Part shown: in pieces, positions 1 through 8,769 of the stretch | How positions within the stretch are numbered: position 1 is the stretch's first letter | Layout: every line of letters begins with the position of its first letter | Assembly (NCBI RefSeq): GCF_019977195.1 | Contig: NZ_AP024643.1 | Span: 2,108,001-2,172,000, forward strand | Length of the DNA stretch: 64,000 nucleotides | Direction of reading: 5' to 3' | Source of the DNA: Arthrobacter sp. StoSoilA2 | Lineage (GTDB): Bacteria > Actinomycetota > Actinomycetes > Actinomycetales > Micrococcaceae | Translations under genes and position numbers: made by a program | The notes under the pieces: model-generated | Database searches by the model: none | Told to the model about the DNA's origin: nothing | What the model saw: only the letters and a program-made list of their open reading frames with translations

Positions 1-757
1 CACCCTCAAACATGGTGGCGTTCCACGTGCCGATGAGCCGTAGCGCCTCGGCAGCATCGAAGCGTTCCATGAGCACGACGGTACCGCCGGCCAGCAAGGT
101 CGCATTGATGGCGACATTGCCATAGACATGCGGGCAGGGCAGAGCAGTGACGACTGTGTCGGCGCTTGAGCGTACGTGCATCGAAGCCGTGTATGAACAG
201 TTCAGCAAGAGGGAACGCTGAGACTGCATGGCGCCCTTGGGATGGCCGGTGGTGCCGGAGGTATAAGCAATGCAGGCAAGGCTCTCAGGGTCGACCGTAG
301 CCTGTTCGAAATGCTTTGCAGGTTGTTCGATTAGTTCGTGAAAACTTGCCGCGTTGTCGTTTTCGCCGTCGAAGGACAGCACCAGTCCCAGAGACGGGAT
401 TGAGTCCGGCAGATCGCCGAGCGACAGAAGACGGTCTCCCGAGGCTACCAGCGCACTGACGCCGGCGTCCCTCATGATGAATGCCACCTCCGAGCGCGTC
501 AGCATCACGCTGACCGGGTTGACAACAGCCCCCGCTTTGAGGATTGCGTGGTAGGACACCACCCATTCCCAGCGATTCTCCGAGAACAGCATTACCCGGT
601 CTCCCGCGGCAACTCCGCCATCACGCAGGGCGGCCGCCAGATTGGTCGATGCTGTATCGAGTTCCCGGAAAGAGAGCTCCCTGGTCTTAGTGACTAGCGC
701 GAGCTTGTCCGGAAACCGGAGAGCGAGCGCCGGAAGAAGGTCCGCGAGGCCGTTCAT
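1..757 (-). CDS. AMP-dependent acyl-CoA synthetase, N-terminal part
   Basis: Adenylate-forming enzyme that would activate a carboxylic acid as acyl-AMP and then acyl-CoA. About 252 N-terminal residues are visible; the gene runs off the left edge. The ATP-binding P-loop of the family, YTSGTTGHPKGA, lies at about residues 165-176, after a typical N-terminal stretch (SENRWEWVVSYHAILKAGAV near residue 60). The ATG at 757 overlaps the TGA of the VOC gene (ATGA), so it is the last visible gene of the minus-strand operon. Activation of a hydroxy- or oxo-acid made by the upstream lactonase and SDR is a reasonable inference; the substrate cannot be read from this part. Family assignment is secure. Confidence 0.9.
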   Translation of the reverse strand, partial: MNGLADLLPALALRFPDKLALVTKTRELSFRELDTASTNLAAALRDGGVAAGDRVMLFSENRWEWVVSYHAILKAGAVVNPVSVMLTRSEVAFIMRDAGVSALVASGDRLLSLGDLPDSIPSLGLVLSFDGENDNAASFHELIEQPAKHFEQATVDPESLACIAYTSGTTGHPKGAMQSQRSLLLNCSYTASMHVRSSADTVVTALPCPHVYGNVAINATLLAGGTVVLMERFDAAEALRLIGTWNATMFEG

Positions 758-1428
758 CGGGCACGGCTCTCGGTAGTGTTGAAGAGCGGTTCGAGGTCCA
801 TCACAACTCCTTTGTTGGTGTGTACTGTATGGGCTGTGGCCGATTCGTTCCCCTGCAATGGAAGGGGGCCGGTGTATACAAGTTCTGAGTGGTTCCAGGA
901 AGCGGCCTGGCTTTTCATGAAGGAATAGAAGAACTCGCCGGCCGGAGTGATTTCGATGAACTCCTCGAGCGCACCGAGCGGCTCCGTGCCGCCCACCATG
1001 AGTATTCGGGCGCCGCGGGGAGTTTCTCCGCTGAACAGCACTTCCCGTCCTGCTTTGTGGAGCGCTTGGACTGTGGCATCAAAGTCGCGTGCCGCGAATC
1101 CAAAGTGGTGCAGTCCATACCCACGCTCGGCGGCCCATTCTGCAAAGATCGACCGGGAACCGGGCTGAGGGCAGACGAGTTCGTACATCATTTCTCCTGC
1201 ATAGCCCAGGGCGATGCGCGCACCGAGAGGCGTCGGTTTGCCCCTATACACAAAATGCTCCGGCTGATCAGAAGGTTCGGGCCCCAGGAACCACGGTCCA
1301 GCGCCAAAGGTTGAGGAGAAGAAGGTCATCGCCTCGGCTAAATCTTTCACGACGAAGCACAGTTGAATGAGTTCGCGCCCGCGCTCATCGGGCGGGACGT
1401 TCGGAATGGGGGGCAGCTGACTAGACAT
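754..1428 (-). CDS. VOC (glyoxalase/bleomycin-resistance fold) protein
   Basis: 224-residue vicinal-oxygen-chelate protein. The first beta-alpha-beta module starts near residue 20 (LIQLCFVVKDLAEAMTFF), and the second includes GYGLHHFGFAARDFDATVQA with a His pair typical of a metal site. Family members are lyases, isomerases or dioxygenases; none of those activities can be assigned here. The start at 1428 was chosen because GAAGGAAG lies just upstream; an open frame continues further upstream without a better ribosome site. It sits between an SDR and an acyl-CoA ligase and shares a 4-bp overlap with the latter, so a step on the same substrate chain, for example epimerisation or ring opening, is likely but inferred. 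Confidence 0.82.
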   Translation of the reverse strand: MSSQLPPIPNVPPDERGRELIQLCFVVKDLAEAMTFFSSTFGAGPWFLGPEPSDQPEHFVYRGKPTPLGARIALGYAGEMMYELVCPQPGSRSIFAEWAAERGYGLHHFGFAARDFDATVQALHKAGREVLFSGETPRGARILMVGGTEPLGALEEFIEITPAGEFFYSFMKSQAASWNHSELVYTGPLPLQGNESATAHTVHTNKGVVMDLEPLFNTTESRAR

Positions 1429-1457
1429 GTTTCTTCCTTCTTTGATGATCGCTGCAA

Positions 1458-2285
1458 CTACGGGGACAGGGGAATGTTCAAGCCGCCTGAAACCCATATC
1501 GGCTGGCCGGTGAGATAAGGCAACCGCCCGGATGCGAGCGTGGCGATAGCCTGGCCCACGTCGCTGGGCTGGCCCCAGCGAGGCACCGGAACCCGGCCTG
1601 ATGTGATCCACTGGTCAAGAGCCGGTGCGCCCGCAGAGGCTGTCATTGCTGTCTCTATGAACCCGGGCCGGACTTCGTGTACGAAGATGTTCTCGCTGGC
1701 AAGGCGCACCGCGAAGAGCTTCGACATCATCGACAACGCAGCCTTCGAAATGCAATATTGCGCGCGCTCGAGGGAGGCAAGTTCTGCCGAGATGGACGTA
1801 ACTACAATGATGGAGCGATAGTTGCCGGCGTCCGGCACGGAGATCATCCGGTTAGCGATTGCCTGGGTTAGGAAAAAGGTCCCGCGCAGATTAATTTGCA
1901 TCACGCGGTCGAAGGCCTCGGCAGTCAGGTCGAGAACATCGGTGAGGGGTCGCGCGGCGATACCGGCTTTGTCCACGAGGCAGTCGACTCGGCCGAACGC
2001 TTGCCAGATCACGTCGACCAGTTCCTTGAACGAGTCGATGTCGGAAATATCTGCCTGCACATAGGCGGTCGCCGCTCCGGCTTTACTCAGCCGATGCCGG
2101 AGGTCCGTCACGCCATCATCGTCAGGCTGCAGGTCGATGATCACCAGGTCAAAACCTTCGACGGCCAATGCCTGGGCGGCTGCGAGTCCCAGGCCCTGTC
2201 GTCCTCCGGTCACGACCGCAACGGGGCGATCCTGAGAGTGTCGCTTGTGGTTTTCAGGATGTTGGCGCGCATCCTGTTCAGACAT
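1458..2285 (-). CDS. SDR-family oxidoreductase with altered NNAG motif
   Basis: 275-residue classical short-chain dehydrogenase/reductase. The Rossmann glycine motif TGGRQGLG is at about residues 26-33, the catalytic Ser in VVTSIS near 164, and the YxxxK pair at Y177/K181. C-terminal ISGG-like sequence (WVSGGLNI) is normal. The structural NNAG motif after beta-4 reads VDKAG (104-108), replacing the Asn that usually stabilises the central sheet. The start MSEQD is preceded by AAAGGAA; a start 12 codons upstream is possible. It lies 29 bp upstream of the VOC gene and about 226 bp after the lactonase-like gene, so it probably oxidises or reduces an alcohol/ketone intermediate of the same pathway. 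Substrate unknown. Confidence 0.88.
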   Translation of the reverse strand: MSEQDARQHPENHKRHSQDRPVAVVTGGRQGLGLAAAQALAVEGFDLVIIDLQPDDDGVTDLRHRLSKAGAATAYVQADISDIDSFKELVDVIWQAFGRVDCLVDKAGIAARPLTDVLDLTAEAFDRVMQINLRGTFFLTQAIANRMISVPDAGNYRSIIVVTSISAELASLERAQYCISKAALSMMSKLFAVRLASENIFVHEVRPGFIETAMTASAGAPALDQWITSGRVPVPRWGQPSDVGQAIATLASGRLPYLTGQPIWVSGGLNIPLSP

Positions 2286-2511
2286 CACGGAGGTCCGTTC
2301 CTTTAGTCTCGGGGTCTGCATGCAGGTCCACCGGGCAGGGGGCGCCCGGGGTTTGGCCCACAGATTGCGAGTAAATCGTTGGAAGCCGGTCGAACCTTAC
2401 GGAGTTCACTGTCGGCCTTCCCTGATATGGCGGTGCGGGAGCAGCGGTATGTCCTGAAAGTTTGATGCAGGTGGCGCCTCCCCGGCCGTCTGTGGCTGTT
2501 GCGGTATACGG

Positions 2512-3471
2512 TCATTCGAAGTACCGGCGCGGATTCGCAACCAGCATCAGGTCGATATCGGATGCGGGGACTCCCTTTGTCAGTAGCGCCGGGATCACGT
2601 CCTCACTGATGTGTCGGTAGTTCCAGTTAGGGACGAGCTGTTGCTTGAGCTGAGGGTCGAAGAAGTCGATGAAGCATGATGCATCGTGCGAAAGGACGAT
2701 GTTATTCACGTAGCCGCGGTTGATTAATTCGACAACAGTGTCGACGCGGTCTTCGAATGACAGGAAACTATCGAGGCCGAACCGGTCCATCCCAAGGAGA
2801 GACCCGGAGTCTGCGAGACGGGTGAGGTACTCGATATCTTTTGAATCGCCTGAATGGCCGATGATGACTTTGGAGAGGTCTACGCCTTCTTCCCTCAATA
2901 CGCGCTGCGCAATCAAGCCGGATCGGGTGGAGGCGTTCGTATGAACGGTGATTGGCGCGCCCGTTTGAACGCCGGCCCGCGCTGTTGCCCGCATGACTCT
3001 TTCCACGCCAGGGGTGAGCCCCTGCTCATCGATGGCACATTTGAGGAATGCTGCACGAACTCCTGTGTCCGCGATCCCGTCGGTAATGTCTCGGACAAAG
3101 AGCTCTGTGAGCGGTTCAGGTACATCAAACAGAAGGCCCGGTCCGGTGTAGTGAAACTGCATGGGCACTTCGTTGAAGGTGTAGAGACCTGTCGCAACAA
3201 TGATGTTCAGTTCTACCTGCTGGGCGATTGTTTTGATCCGAGGCAGGTAACGTCCAAGACCGAGGACTGTGGGGTCCATGATGGTGTCGATGCCGAGGCC
3301 TTTAAGTTCGGTGAGGTCAGCAACGGCCTTGGCGATCATCGCGTTTTCGTCCCAGTCCCGCTGGTAGTTCTCACGGTATTCTTCCCCGAGGACGAAGATG
3401 TGTTCATGCACGAGTGTGCGTCCGAGGGAGGAGGTGTCTGCCTCACCTGCGGCGGTCGAAATTCTAGCCAT
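2512..3471 (-). CDS. Phosphotriesterase-family hydrolase, probable lactonase
   Basis: 319-residue amidohydrolase-superfamily TIM barrel of the phosphotriesterase (Php/PLL) type. All metal ligands of the binuclear site are visible: HxH at H22/H24, the carbamylated Lys at K144 (AFLKCAID), His at H177 (TVHTNA) and H206 (IGHSGD), and Asp at D263 (LSHDAS). Most chromosomal members are lactonases rather than true phosphotriesterases, so hydrolysis of a lactone is the preferred reading. ATG at 3471 has AAGGAAAA five bases upstream. It follows the ABC permease by about 97 bp on the same strand and precedes the SDR, suggesting that an imported sugar lactone, or a lactone made from an imported sugar-like compound, is opened here. 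Confidence 0.88.
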   Translation of the reverse strand: MARISTAAGEADTSSLGRTLVHEHIFVLGEEYRENYQRDWDENAMIAKAVADLTELKGLGIDTIMDPTVLGLGRYLPRIKTIAQQVELNIIVATGLYTFNEVPMQFHYTGPGLLFDVPEPLTELFVRDITDGIADTGVRAAFLKCAIDEQGLTPGVERVMRATARAGVQTGAPITVHTNASTRSGLIAQRVLREEGVDLSKVIIGHSGDSKDIEYLTRLADSGSLLGMDRFGLDSFLSFEDRVDTVVELINRGYVNNIVLSHDASCFIDFFDPQLKQQLVPNWNYRHISEDVIPALLTKGVPASDIDLMLVANPRRYFE

Positions 3472-3568
3472 GGTTTTCCTTATTCAGAAGCCTGGTATTT
3501 CGTGGTGAGGATGTTCTGTTTCATGCCTGCACCACAAGGGAATGTTGTTGCGTGCTGGGCAGTCGGCG

Positions 3569-4561
3569 TTAGCGGGTGACGCTTCGCCGTCGGGCGAGGA
3601 CCCCGACGCCGACGCCGACGATGAGCAGCACACCTTGAAACAGGTACTGGAGGGAGGTGTCTGAGCCCGCGATGGACATGGCGTTGAAGGCCACGCCGAC
3701 GGTGAGCACTCCGATGAGGGTGCCGACAATGTGGAACTTGCCGTCCCTTAGAACTGCGGACCCGAAGAATGCCGCCGCAAATGCGCTCAGGAGGAAACCA
3801 TCGCCGGCATTGGTGGAGCCGCCGCCTGTTCGTGATGCGAGGTAAAAGCCGGCAATTGCACAACTGACAGAAGCAATGACAAAGACGAAGAGCCGGATCC
3901 CCTTGACTCGGATACCGGAGAGCCGGGCCGCCTCCGCATTTCCACCGACAGCCTGGATTGCATGCCCGACAGGGGTTCTGTTGAGGACAATCCAAAGCGC
4001 AACGCCGACGCCGACCATCAGGTATATCGGGATCGGTAGACCGAGAAAGCGGCCCAGGGAGAGCCCGACGAAGGCGGTGGGGTCGCTGAGATTGATCGGT
4101 ATCCCTTTGGTGTAGGCAAAGTTTAACCCAACTACGATCGTCCCTACGCCCAAGGTGGCGACCAGGGAATTGATCTTGAAGTGTGCGACAAGAACGCCGT
4201 TCAAGAGGCCGATAGTCGCAATTGCCGCGACCGTGATCAGGAATGCGAGCGGGATGCCGAGCCCCTGTTTCTGCATGAGTCCAACGCAGAGAACGCCGGC
4301 AAGACTGGTCTGGTATCCGATGCTGAGATCGAATTCTCCGGCTGCGAGAACGACTGTCAGCCCCATGGCGACAATGGCCGGAAGCGCGATCTGGTCCAGC
4401 ACATTGATCGCGTTACTCCATGTCGCGAACGCAGGCAGCGTCAACGAGAACGCGATGATAAGGACGATCAGGAGCGCGATCGCGCCGTATCTTGCAAAAA
4501 TTTGCCATATATCGAGTTTGGTCACGGCAAACTCTTTGTTCGATGTTGTGGCGGTGGTCAT
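3569..4561 (-). CDS. ABC transporter permease, ribose/sugar type (RbsC-like)
   Basis: 330-residue integral membrane subunit of a CUT2-type sugar importer. The sequence is almost entirely hydrophobic helices from residue 25 onward, with the family motif in LAAGEFDLSIG (about 73-83) and the conserved cytoplasmic VGGNAEAARLSGI loop near residue 205 that couples to the ATPase. Length is normal for one of two identical permease subunits. ATG at 4561 lies two bases after the ATPase stop, with GGAGG overlapping that stop, which implies translational coupling. Transport of a sugar or polyol-like compound is the family expectation; other small polar substrates cannot be excluded. Confidence 0.93.
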   Translation of the reverse strand: MTTATTSNKEFAVTKLDIWQIFARYGAIALLIVLIIAFSLTLPAFATWSNAINVLDQIALPAIVAMGLTVVLAAGEFDLSIGYQTSLAGVLCVGLMQKQGLGIPLAFLITVAAIATIGLLNGVLVAHFKINSLVATLGVGTIVVGLNFAYTKGIPINLSDPTAFVGLSLGRFLGLPIPIYLMVGVGVALWIVLNRTPVGHAIQAVGGNAEAARLSGIRVKGIRLFVFVIASVSCAIAGFYLASRTGGGSTNAGDGFLLSAFAAAFFGSAVLRDGKFHIVGTLIGVLTVGVAFNAMSIAGSDTSLQYLFQGVLLIVGVGVGVLARRRSVTR

Positions 4562-4562
4562 G

Positions 4563-6113
4563 TCATTCCTCCGGGCTGTAGCAAAGTGTTGTTAGGGTAT
4601 CGACGGTGGCTTTTTCGCCGTCGACGACGGTCACTATTCGACCTTCACGCATGACGGCCACGCGGTCGCAGATCTCGAGTTCTTCGAAGTCACTTGAAAT
4701 CATCAGGACGGACGTTCCGTTTTGAGTGAGGACGCGGACTAGTTCGTAAATCTCAGCCCGGGCTCCGACGTCGACGCCAACGGTCGGTTCGTCGAGGATG
4801 AGAAGGCGGGGCCTGGTGCGCAGGAATCTTGCGAGGATTACTTTTTGCTGGTTTCCGCCGCTCAGGTGGGCTACGTTCTGGCGGGTGGAGGAGCTTTTGA
4901 TCGACAGGTCCTGTGTATATGTGTTCGCCGCATCGCGGGCCCGGGAAGCGCTAAGAATCGGAAGCCAGGGCACCAGTCTGTTCTCGTCGAGGGTTGCGAG
5001 ATTAATGTTGAAGTCGATGGATTCCTCGAGAAAGAGCGCCTCGGACCGTCGCTCTTCAGGAACGAGCACAACCCCTTGCTGGATGGAGTGGCGAGGTGAT
5101 CGAGGCGAGTATGGATGCCCGTCCAGCTCCATATTTCCCCCGGAAATCCCGTCAGCTCCCGCGATTGCGCGAGCCAGCTCTGTCCGGCCGGAACCAACAA
5201 GCCCGGCGAGACCGAGGATCTCGCCCTGACGAATCTCCAGGGAGGCACCCGCAACCCGGCTTCCAACCTTAAGGTCGTGAAGCGCGAGGACAGGCACGGA
5301 CACGTCCTCTGGAGCGGCCGACGGACGTCGGAAGGTGTGCATAGCGAGCACCTCGCGGCCGACGATGGATTCAGTAAGCTCGGCGCGGTTCACATCCCCC
5401 TTCTCGTGTCTGCCAACGACACTTCCGTTGCGGAAGACCGTTATCTCGTCCGATAGCGCGAGCACTTCATCCAGTCGATGCGAGATATAGAGGACTGCGA
5501 CTCCGCTGCCGGTCAGCGCGTGGATAACCTCATACAGTTTTTCTGCCTCGGCGGCCGTGAACGATGCGGTGGGTTCGTCCATTGCGATAACCCTGGCGTC
5601 CCGCATCAGCGAACGTCCCAGCGAGACCATCCACCGATCGCTGACAGAGAGTTGGCTAACGTCGGTGTCCATCGGAAGACGGGCCCCGAAGCGGTCCAGC
5701 ACTTCGGTCGCCCGCCGACGTACGGAGGACCAGCGAACGAGCCCCGCAGTCGTCGGCAAGGAATAACCCATCGCCATGTTCTGCAGGACGGTGAAGCCCG
5801 GTACAAGATTGAGCTCCTGGTGGATAAAGCTGAGGCCGAGACTTGTGGACACTGACGGTGAATCAATGGAAACCACGTCGCCATCAATTTGAATCTCACC
5901 GGCGTCAGGATGCACAAGGCCTGCGAGGATTTTGACGAAGGTGGACTTTCCCGCGCCATTCGCGCCAACAAGTGCATGCACAGTGCCAGCCTGCAGTTCC
6001 AGGCTTGCTCCGCTTAGTGCGGGCACACCTGCATAACTTTTCGCAATTCCCCTCGCCGCGATGACGGGGAGCGTAGCAGGGACGCCACGCGCGGTTCTAA
6101 GTGCAAGTTCCAT
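4563..6113 (-). CDS. Sugar ABC transporter ATP-binding protein, two nucleotide-binding domains
   Basis: 516-residue RbsA-like ATPase made of two fused ABC domains. The first has a full Walker A (GANGAGKST) and Walker B (VIAMDEPTASF). The second has the degenerate P-loop typical of this family (GLVGSGRTELA), an intact signature LSGGNQQKV and Walker B LLILDEPTVGVDVG. The start MELAL at 6113 was chosen because AAAAGG lies upstream and the length then matches the family (about 500); a longer reading to 6356 would add an unlikely Cys/Pro-rich leader. It is transcribed directly ahead of the permease. The gap to the binding-protein gene is about 320 bp. Confidence 0.93.
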   Translation of the reverse strand: MELALRTARGVPATLPVIAARGIAKSYAGVPALSGASLELQAGTVHALVGANGAGKSTFVKILAGLVHPDAGEIQIDGDVVSIDSPSVSTSLGLSFIHQELNLVPGFTVLQNMAMGYSLPTTAGLVRWSSVRRRATEVLDRFGARLPMDTDVSQLSVSDRWMVSLGRSLMRDARVIAMDEPTASFTAAEAEKLYEVIHALTGSGVAVLYISHRLDEVLALSDEITVFRNGSVVGRHEKGDVNRAELTESIVGREVLAMHTFRRPSAAPEDVSVPVLALHDLKVGSRVAGASLEIRQGEILGLAGLVGSGRTELARAIAGADGISGGNMELDGHPYSPRSPRHSIQQGVVLVPEERRSEALFLEESIDFNINLATLDENRLVPWLPILSASRARDAANTYTQDLSIKSSSTRQNVAHLSGGNQQKVILARFLRTRPRLLILDEPTVGVDVGARAEIYELVRVLTQNGTSVLMISSDFEELEICDRVAVMREGRIVTVVDGEKATVDTLTTLCYSPEE

Positions 6114-6436
6114 TTCAACCTTTTCATTCAGCAGGGCCCATACTCCGCAAGCCTTCATCGTTGGGTGCAAGTCGACGATCACCGGTTCAAAACCCGTGCT
6201 GGGAACGCCCGAACTGCATGGGGGTCCGGCCTCTCCAATGCGCGTGGGTCTGCACCGCGACGGGCATACCTTCCGGTGCTGCAATCGCCGTGCTCGGAGT
6301 TCGCCCCAGATCGGGGACATTCGATTTCCTGGCCCCGGCGCCGGGCAGGATGACATCGGTCAGACACTGGATCTGTTGAAGATCCAGCGACGCCGCCAAG
6401 ATGTGCCGGGGGCTGAGGCGGCGCCGCCGCTCGTGT
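6114..6436 (-). other. Intergenic gap inside ABC transporter operon
   Basis: This 323-bp stretch separates the binding-protein and ATPase genes. A minus-strand open frame at 6187-6399 (70 codons beginning MAASLDLQQIQCL) has a protein-like first half but no recognisable family and no strong ribosome site; it may be a relic of a gene once between the two. I see no clear terminator hairpin. Confidence 0.3.
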
Positions 6437-7414
6437 TTAGTCCTTAAGGGCTTCCGGATGCTGGGACAGGAACGCCTTGATGTTGTCCTTGGTGACCACG
6501 GTGAACGGTGCGACTTTATCTATGGTCTTGACGCCGTCGACCCCGTTCTCCAGAGCCTCGGGAATCGCCTCTGCAGCGATTCGTCCCGCCCCGGTTGCGT
6601 CAATCCAAACGGTGCTGGTCTGGCTGCCGTCCTGCACTGCCCTCAGATTCACCGCTGGACCGTCAAGGCCGTGAATCGTGACATCTGTGCGGCCCGCCGC
6701 TTTCACAGCCGCGATCACTCCTTGTGCAGGCTCATCAAAACAAGACCAGATGACATTCGGTCCCGAGTTGGCCGGGTGTGCCGCCAACCAAGCCTGGGCA
6801 TATTGCTGGCCGCTCTGTACCTGGCCCGGAATCGTGACCTGTTGGAAAGTTACATCGACGTCCGTGTTTGCTGTCGCCTCCTTCATTGCCTGATCGCGGC
6901 CGCCGCATGGTCCGCCCAGGTCGTAGCCGAGCGCGAGCAGGTTGCCTCCCGACTGCAGATCCTTCAGAACTTCCTTAGCGCTGGCCACTCCCTCGGCGTA
7001 GCCGAAGTCCCAGGTCGCCTGTACTCCACCCGAGAGTCCTCCGCCCGCCGTCAGGACCGGGATGCCCGCAGCCTTAGCCGACAAGACGCCGGCCGCCATC
7101 GCATTGGCCGGGAACACTGTGTAGAAGATGGCATCGACCTTCTTCGCGACAAGGTTCTGAATGGCCGCGATGGCCTTGTCCGGGGCACCCTGCGCGTCGA
7201 CCAGTGTCGTCTTCCAACCCTTTTTATCGGCGACTTCCTGGAAACCCACCAAAATGTTGTTGCTCGTCGAGTTGGCCTGCGAGAAAGAGACCAACCCGAT
7301 CGAATACGCGCCATCTTTCGAGGCTTCATTAGCCGGAGAGCTGCTGCTACAGCCGGCGAGGGCCAGGGCACCGGCGACTACCGCGGCTGCCACGAGCTTC
7401 TTTCGAGAAAACAT
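6437..7414 (-). CDS. Sugar-type ABC transporter substrate-binding lipoprotein
   Basis: 325-residue type-1 periplasmic-binding-fold lipoprotein (RbsB-like). The N-terminus has a Lys-containing n-region, a hydrophobic core and the lipobox LALAGC ending at about residue 22, so the mature protein would be anchored on the outer face of the membrane. YSIGLVSFSQANSTSNNILVG starts the first lobe, and IHGLDGPAVNLRAVQDG near residue 245 is the usual hinge-region segment. ATG at 7414 is preceded by ACAGGAGG. It is first in the minus-strand operon and divergent from the IclR gene at 7981, so its promoter is probably the IclR target. The ligand is unknown; the family binds pentoses, hexoses, polyols and autoinducer-2. 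Confidence 0.92.
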   Translation of the reverse strand: MFSRKKLVAAAVVAGALALAGCSSSSPANEASKDGAYSIGLVSFSQANSTSNNILVGFQEVADKKGWKTTLVDAQGAPDKAIAAIQNLVAKKVDAIFYTVFPANAMAAGVLSAKAAGIPVLTAGGGLSGGVQATWDFGYAEGVASAKEVLKDLQSGGNLLALGYDLGGPCGGRDQAMKEATANTDVDVTFQQVTIPGQVQSGQQYAQAWLAAHPANSGPNVIWSCFDEPAQGVIAAVKAAGRTDVTIHGLDGPAVNLRAVQDGSQTSTVWIDATGAGRIAAEAIPEALENGVDGVKTIDKVAPFTVVTKDNIKAFLSQHPEALKD

Positions 7415-7980
7415 CTTTGTTGCCTCCTGTGAGTGTGCAGATTAGCGATGCAGATCACTGCGGCAAGAAAGGCGCCCGTGGCTCGCTAGGTGATCAAGGT
7501 ATCAAATACTGCAATGCATTTCAATAATTGATCTAATTTCGGTAAGCCGGGATCGACGCAAGCAGCGGAGTTCGCGGCGGAGGTCCGGCTGCTCGCTCAA
7601 ATCCGGAGGCCCGACAGCATCAGGTCTGGCATGAGTGTGACCCTCCGCGAGGGCGCTGATGCTGGTGGTAAGCGGATCGGAGTCCGCCAGGCTTAAGCCA
7701 TCGAGAGCGCGTCCGGCTGACGGTTGACAGTCTTCCAGTGTCGTAGGGATCTGTGTGGTCACCGCCTAGAACGCCATAGGACCACACTCTTCGCGGCTCC
7801 ATGGCCGCCGCCCCGGAAGCCTCAGGGCTCGACCAGTCCTATTCATGGGAGTGTCGAGGCGGGCCAGGCGCATCTTGCTTGCCTGAAAGATTTGCGCTGC
7901 GATGAAGGCTTGGGGCGAAGGCGCCGACCCGTCAACCTCCAAATCTCACCAATGCCGGGCTCTCATGGTAATTTCAAACT
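7415..7980. promoter_or_regulatory. Divergent control region between ABC operon and IclR gene
   Basis: No gene is supported in these 566 bp. Two symmetric sites stand out. TGCAATGCATTTCA at 7510-7523 is a near-perfect palindrome (12 of 14) about 100 bp upstream of the binding-protein start. GTGTGGTC at 7753-7760 is repeated inverted as GACCACAC at 7780-7787. Either could bind the adjacent IclR regulator; the first is better placed for the transporter operon. Assignment is inference from position and symmetry. Confidence 0.4.
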
Positions 7981-8769
7981 GTGAAACCTGTTTCGAACTC
8001 CTCAAAGCAACCTACCCTTCAAACGGTGGAGCGCTCGCTCTCGTTTCTCGAGTTCGTCGCGTCGAGCCCCGAGCCGCCCACAGTGCAGAGGGTGGCGGAT
8101 GCGCTGGACCTGAACATCACCACCTGCTATCACCTGCTTCGCACCCTGGTCGCGCGTGGCTACATCAAGCGCCATGACAACCTCACCCTCTCGCTAGGCG
8201 AGCAAGTGGGGGTGCTCTTTCGCACTTATCAGCAAAAGATGGACATCGACGAGAGTCTGAAGGGAATGGTGGACACACTGGCGTCGAAGACCTCTGAGAC
8301 CGCGTACCTTTCGGTGCTGGACGGCAACCGCGTCGTCCTAAAAGTGCTCGTCGAGGGGTCACAGCAACTGCGGGTGAGCGGGCTGTTCGTCGGGCAGTCC
8401 GGCAACGAGCATCTTCGCTCATCGGGCAAGGCAGTGCTCGCCCATTTGGACGACGAAGCTCGAGCGGCGATGCTGGCGGACGTTGTCGACGGCATGTCAG
8501 CCTCGGAGACGGAATCGCTGCTGGATCGCCTCGGCCACGAGCTCGACCAAACCCGCAAGCGCGGCTGGTCCATGGATGAACAGGGATCGGACATCGGGAT
8601 CTCAAGCATCGGCGGCCCGATCTTCGATTCCCGAGGGCGAATCTACGGAGCGATTGGGGTCGTGACCCCGACGACACGCATGGAGCGACTGCAGGACCAC
8701 TACGTTGAGTGCGTGCGGGCTGTAGCAGCTGATGCGACCGCTCTCCTTACCACCGCTCCGACAACCTGA
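7981..8769 (+). CDS. IclR-family transcriptional regulator
   Basis: 262-residue regulator with an N-terminal winged helix (about residues 13-75; VQRVADALDLNITTCYHLLR is the helix-turn-helix) and a C-terminal effector domain (about 85-255) containing the family segments SSGKAVLAHL and SIGGPIFDSRGRIYGAIGVV. Start is the GTG at 7981; no ATG lies close, and no strong ribosome site is visible. It is divergent from the ABC transporter/lactonase operon and is the likely regulator of that operon, responding to a pathway intermediate. Whether it represses or activates cannot be read from sequence. Confidence 0.9.
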   Translation: MKPVSNSSKQPTLQTVERSLSFLEFVASSPEPPTVQRVADALDLNITTCYHLLRTLVARGYIKRHDNLTLSLGEQVGVLFRTYQQKMDIDESLKGMVDTLASKTSETAYLSVLDGNRVVLKVLVEGSQQLRVSGLFVGQSGNEHLRSSGKAVLAHLDDEARAAMLADVVDGMSASETESLLDRLGHELDQTRKRGWSMDEQGSDIGISSIGGPIFDSRGRIYGAIGVVTPTTRMERLQDHYVECVRAVAADATALLTTAPTT

